This document shows positions 35,971 to 39,467 of a stretch of DNA of 39,467 nucleotides, one piece after another. The stretch covers positions 1 through 39,467 of the forward strand of contig JAFVDW010000083.1 of NCBI GenBank assembly GCA_017478245.1, read 5' to 3'. Source of the stretch: Lachnospiraceae bacterium. GTDB lineage: Bacteria; Bacillota; Clostridia; Lachnospirales; Lachnospiraceae. Position 1 is the stretch's first letter. Every line of letters starts with the position of its first letter. Both the position numbers and the translations under genes were made by a program. A model generated the notes under the pieces. That model searched no databases and had not been told where the DNA came from. It saw only the letters and a program-made list of their open reading frames with translations.

Positions 35971-38895
35971 ATGAGAATTGAAGATGTATCAGCTTACGAA
36001 ATTGTAGAAAAAAGAGAGATTAAAGACATTAACAGTATTACTTATCTATGCCGGCACAAGAAGACCGGAGCAAGGGTTGCATTGGTGCAGAACGATGACG
36101 AAAATAAGGTTTTTTATATCGGATTCCGTACGCCGCCCAAGGACTCCACAGGTGTGGCACATATTTTGGAGCACTCTGTGTTATGCGGTTCTAAGGAGTT
36201 CCCGGTGAAGGATCCTTTTGTGGAATTGGTGAAGGGCTCTCTGAATACCTTTTTGAATGCCATGACTTATCCGGACAAGACAATCTATCCGGTGGCAAGC
36301 TGCAATGGCAAGGATTTTCAGAATTTGTTGCATGTGTATCTGGATGCGGTATTTTATCCCAATATTTATGAAAATGAGTCCATTTTCCGTCAGGAGGGCT
36401 GGCATTATGAGCTGGAGGATGGGAAGCTGACGGTCAACGGGGTGGTATACAATGAGATGAAAGGGGCTTTTTCCTCCCCGGATGATGTGTTGGAGCGGGA
36501 GATGATGAGTTCCCTGTATCCTGATATTACCTATGGCTGTGAGTCAGGAGGGGACCCGGACAATATTCCGGATCTGACCTATGAAGCGTTTTTGGATTTT
36601 CACAGGAAATATTATCATCCGTCCAACAGCTATATTTATCTTTATGGAAATATGGATATGGCTGAGAAGCTGACCTTTATGGATGAACATTATCTGTCTG
36701 CATTTGACAGGTTGGAGGTGGATTCCGCCATTGGAAGGCAGGAAGCCTTTCAGGAGCCGAAGCGTGTAGTGCGTGAATATCCCATCGGAGAAGGAGAGGA
36801 TGAGGAGGAGAATACCTACTTGTCCTGCAATATGTCTGTAGGAGACAGTCTGGATAGGGAATTGTATGTAGCTTTTCAGATTTTGGATTATGCTCTGTGC
36901 TCCGCGCCGGGTGCACCCCTGAAGAAGAGACTGGTGGATGCGGGTATCGGCAAGGATGTGTATAGTATTTATGAGAATGGCATTAAGCAGCCCTATTTTA
37001 GTATCGTGGCGAAGGATACTTCTGTGAGTAAGGAAGAGGAATTCCTGAAAACAACCAAAGAGGTGTTGACAGAAATTGTAGAAAATGGTTTTGATGAGAA
37101 AGCCTTGTTGGCCGGAATCAATTATTATGAATTTAAGTACAGAGAGGCTGATTTCGGTTCTTATCCCAAGGGATTGATGTATGGACTACAGGTGTTGGAC
37201 AGTTGGCTTTATGATGATACGAAGCCCTTCATTCATATTGAGGCAAATGATACCTTTGCTGCATTGCGCGGGAAGGTGGGAAGCGGTTATTTTGAGAAGC
37301 TGGTGAAAGAGTATTTGTTGGAGAACAAACATCGTTCTGTCGTGCTCCTAAAGCCCCGGTTGGGACTTTTGGAGGAGCAGGAGGCAGCTCTTGCCAAGCG
37401 TCTGGCAGATCGTAAAGCGGCTATGAGTGAGGAGGCGCTTGCCGAGGTAGAGGCAACCTATGAAAAGCTTCGCGCTTTTCAAGAGAGAGAGGATAGCAGG
37501 GAGAATCTGGAAAAAATTCCACTGCTGCACAGAGAGGATTTGAAGAAAGAGACATCTGACTTTGTGTTGGAAGAGCGCAGTATCGGAGAAAATAAGTTTT
37601 TGTATCACAATCTGTTTACCAATGGAATCGGTTATCTGCGATTGATTTTTAGTTTGGATGAGATTCCGGAGGACTATTTCCCCTATATCGGTGTACTAAA
37701 AGGGGTGTTGGGCTTGCTGGACACGAAGGATTATGAGTATGGGGATTTGTTCAATGAGATGAATCTTGTGACCGGTGGCATGGAAGTAGTGAATAATGTG
37801 TACGGAGCGGTGGACGATACAGACAAATGCAAGGTTACTCTGGAGATTAAGACCAAGGCTTTGTATGACAATCTGGAGAAGGCGATTGCCTTGATGCAGG
37901 AGATTATGATGACCAGTAAGCTGACGGACACCAAGAGACTGGCGGAGATTCTTGCAGAGGGTAAATCCCGTATGCAGGCGCAGATGATGTCTGGCGGACA
38001 TAGCGTGGCAGCAGGTCGGGCGTTGTCCTACGGAAGTGTATCGGGAGCAATCAGTGAACAGATTTCCGGTATTCCGTTTTATAAGCTGGTGTCGGCACTT
38101 TCCGATGATTTTGAGACGCGGAAGGAGGAATTGGTGACAAAGCTTTCTGAATTGGCGCGTATGGTTTTCCGCAAGGAGAATCTGATGATTGATTTTATCG
38201 GAGAGGAAAAGGCACTGGAGCGTTTGGAAGAGCCGGTGAAAAGCCTGGCTGACTGCTTATATACCTGCGATGTCAGAAAAGAGCATTTTGTTCCGGTAGT
38301 GGAGAAAAAGAATGAGGGACTTATGACCTCTGCACAAGTACAGTATGTGTGCCGTGCCGGTAATTTCCGTAAAAAAGGACTTCCCTACAAGGGAGCGCTT
38401 CGAGTCTTAAAGGTGATGATGGGGTACGAGTATCTCTGGATGAATGTACGGGTGAAAGGCGGGGCATACGGATGTATGTGCAGCTTTGGTAAATCGGGAG
38501 ACAGTTATTTTGTATCCTACAGAGACCCGAATCTCGGCAAGACCCTGGATATTTATGAGAAGGCGGCAGGGGCAGTGGCAGATTTTGAGGCAGATGAGCG
38601 CACCATGACCCAGTATATCATTGGAGCAATCAGTGATCTGGATATTCCGTTGAATCCGGCAGCAAAGGGCTTGCGCGCATTGAGCGCCTATATGACGGGA
38701 GTGACAGTGGAGATTCTGCAGAAAGAAAGAGATGAAATATTATCAGCCACACCTGAGGATATACGGGAATTGGCAGAATATATTCAAGCATTTATGTCGG
38801 ATGAGTTTCTGTGCGTTGTGGGCAATGCCAACAAGATTAAGGATGAGAAGGATAGATTTCTGAAGGTGGAGAACCTGTTAGCGTCAGATAAATAG
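35971..38895 (+). CDS. M16C zinc metalloprotease, PreP/falcilysin family
   Basis: 974 aa, the usual size for this family. The inverted zinc motif HILEH is at 64-68, with the third zinc ligand probably Glu162 in NEMKGAF. The C-terminal half carries the second pair of M16 domains and the Arg/Tyr-containing YLWMNVRVKGGAYGC segment (about 825-840) that completes the active site. A helical hinge at about 460-520 (LAKRLADRKAAMSEEALAEV) joins the halves. No signal peptide, so probably cytoplasmic, degrading peptides of up to a few dozen residues. The start is uncertain: GTG 35959 has AGAAAGG only 1 nt upstream; ATG 35971 has it 13 nt upstream and is preferred. It lies 56 nt after the unknown gene. 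Confidence 0.92.
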   Translation: MRIEDVSAYEIVEKREIKDINSITYLCRHKKTGARVALVQNDDENKVFYIGFRTPPKDSTGVAHILEHSVLCGSKEFPVKDPFVELVKGSLNTFLNAMTYPDKTIYPVASCNGKDFQNLLHVYLDAVFYPNIYENESIFRQEGWHYELEDGKLTVNGVVYNEMKGAFSSPDDVLEREMMSSLYPDITYGCESGGDPDNIPDLTYEAFLDFHRKYYHPSNSYIYLYGNMDMAEKLTFMDEHYLSAFDRLEVDSAIGRQEAFQEPKRVVREYPIGEGEDEEENTYLSCNMSVGDSLDRELYVAFQILDYALCSAPGAPLKKRLVDAGIGKDVYSIYENGIKQPYFSIVAKDTSVSKEEEFLKTTKEVLTEIVENGFDEKALLAGINYYEFKYREADFGSYPKGLMYGLQVLDSWLYDDTKPFIHIEANDTFAALRGKVGSGYFEKLVKEYLLENKHRSVVLLKPRLGLLEEQEAALAKRLADRKAAMSEEALAEVEATYEKLRAFQEREDSRENLEKIPLLHREDLKKETSDFVLEERSIGENKFLYHNLFTNGIGYLRLIFSLDEIPEDYFPYIGVLKGVLGLLDTKDYEYGDLFNEMNLVTGGMEVVNNVYGAVDDTDKCKVTLEIKTKALYDNLEKAIALMQEIMMTSKLTDTKRLAEILAEGKSRMQAQMMSGGHSVAAGRALSYGSVSGAISEQISGIPFYKLVSALSDDFETRKEELVTKLSELARMVFRKENLMIDFIGEEKALERLEEPVKSLADCLYTCDVRKEHFVPVVEKKNEGLMTSAQVQYVCRAGNFRKKGLPYKGALRVLKVMMGYEYLWMNVRVKGGAYGCMCSFGKSGDSYFVSYRDPNLGKTLDIYEKAAGAVADFEADERTMTQYIIGAISDLDIPLNPAAKGLRALSAYMTGVTVEILQKERDEILSATPEDIRELAEYIQAFMSDEFLCVVGNANKIKDEKDRFLKVENLLASDK

Positions 38896-39050
38896 TAGTT
38901 GACCAAAATTTTATTTAATCTCATGTCGCTTGAGCATCTTGTATATTTCAACACAGGCACGCTTCCGCTACATGAAATTCATAACGGTTTTTGGGCACCA
39001 CAGTTAGGAGTTTTGCGAATGCTAAATGCTGATACAAGGGAGGAAAAATT

Positions 39051-39467
39051 ATGAAACAGAAATTGAGCAGAGGGGTACTGGGAACGATTATCGCGCTAAG
39101 TATGATGGTTGGAATGATCGGATGTGGTTCTTCGTCGTATGATACGAATTATGCGGCAAAAACCACGGAGATGGCAGAATATGACAGCTATTCCGATTCC
39201 ATGGGAGCGGCTGCAAATGACGAAGCCTATTATGATGAGGCATGGGATGACAGCTATGCGCAGACCACATCGGATGTGAATGTGGATGAGAGTGCAGCAC
39301 AGTCCAACAGCAGCCGTAAGCTGATCCGCACCGTGAATCTGGATGTGGAAACGCTTCATTTTGAACAGGTGATGGAAGCGCTGCAGGAGCAGACCACTGC
39401 TCTTGGCGGCTACATAGAGAGTATGGATCTGTACAATGGCAGTAGTTATTCCGAACTGGTGGGCAAC
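39051..39467 (+). CDS. DUF4349-type lipoprotein, 3' end beyond the window
   Basis: 139 codons visible, open to the right edge. Signal peptide MKQKLSRGVLGTIIALSMMV ends in a lipobox (MIGC, Cys25), so the mature protein would be lipid-anchored on the outer face of the membrane. A Ser/Asp/Tyr/Ala-rich spacer (about 26-90) precedes RKLIRTVNLDVETLHFEQVM and LGGYIESMDLYNG, the beginning of a DUF4349 domain. Family members usually continue with a coiled coil and a C-terminal membrane helix, which are not visible here. The family function is unknown. AGGGAGGAAAAATT immediately precedes the ATG. It is separated from the protease by a 155-nt gap with only a weak imperfect inverted repeat (38918-38978). 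Confidence 0.85.
   Translation, partial: MKQKLSRGVLGTIIALSMMVGMIGCGSSSYDTNYAAKTTEMAEYDSYSDSMGAAANDEAYYDEAWDDSYAQTTSDVNVDESAAQSNSSRKLIRTVNLDVETLHFEQVMEALQEQTTALGGYIESMDLYNGSSYSELVGN

Noticed and set aside
38918-38978. Imperfect inverted repeat between the protease and the lipoprotein
   Set aside because: The arms are about 9 bp with a mismatch and a bulge and lie over 40 nt apart; not convincing as a terminator or operator.

Overview
The window looks like a chromosomal segment of an anaerobic Gram-positive Clostridia bacterium, probably a gut or rumen Lachnospiraceae. Signs are AGGAGG-type ribosome sites, ATG/GTG/TTG starts, a lipoprotein with a Gram-positive lipobox, a very large 2-hydroxyacyl-CoA-dehydratase-type activase, a short cytoplasmic chemoreceptor, and a type IV pilus operon with no secretin gene. 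No rRNA, tRNA, CRISPR, insertion sequence or phage gene was seen. Species assignment is not possible from the sequence alone.

Layout. 1-661: a duplicated gene-end/hairpin repeat, then a 79-aa coiled-coil protein with its own terminator. 662-1276: a small soluble chemoreceptor-like protein. 1414-8718: a type IV pilus operon behind a good sigma-A promoter: GspK/PilX-like pilin, two minor pilins, PilC, a PilM-PilN fusion, PilO, PilB with an MshEN-like N-terminus, and a major pilin behind a structured leader. 8719-29161: two tandem paralogous giant proteins. Each starts with a class III prepilin signal and N-terminal pilin helix and continues into thousands of residues of GLUG (GGIVG / C-x-N-x-G) repeats expected to form a long beta-helix, then a shared C-terminal domain. 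The first is intact (3100 aa). The second has its own promoter, a 16-bp tandem repeat over its possible start codons, and a single in-frame TGA at a conserved repeat glycine. Without the stop it would be about 3587 aa.

29245-33591 (minus strand): a 1448-aa double-ASKHA acyl-CoA dehydratase activase, convergent with the giant pilin and separated from it by a bidirectional terminator-like hairpin. 33848-39467 (plus strand): a rhomboid-like membrane protein lacking the serine-protease motif but carrying a zinc-ribbon-like tail, a degenerate sigma-70-like protein, an overlapping unknown gene, a PreP-type M16C metalloprotease, and the start of a DUF4349 lipoprotein that runs off the window.

How it may work together (inference): PilB/PilC/PilMN/PilO assemble the 151-aa major pilin, and the GspK-like and minor pilins prime the fibre. 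The giant GLUG proteins carry the same prepilin signal and lie directly downstream, so they are probably processed by the same peptidase and displayed as huge pilus-linked or membrane-anchored adhesins. This pilus plus two giant beta-helix pilins is the most unusual system in the window. No prepilin peptidase or PilT is encoded here, so these must be elsewhere in the genome.
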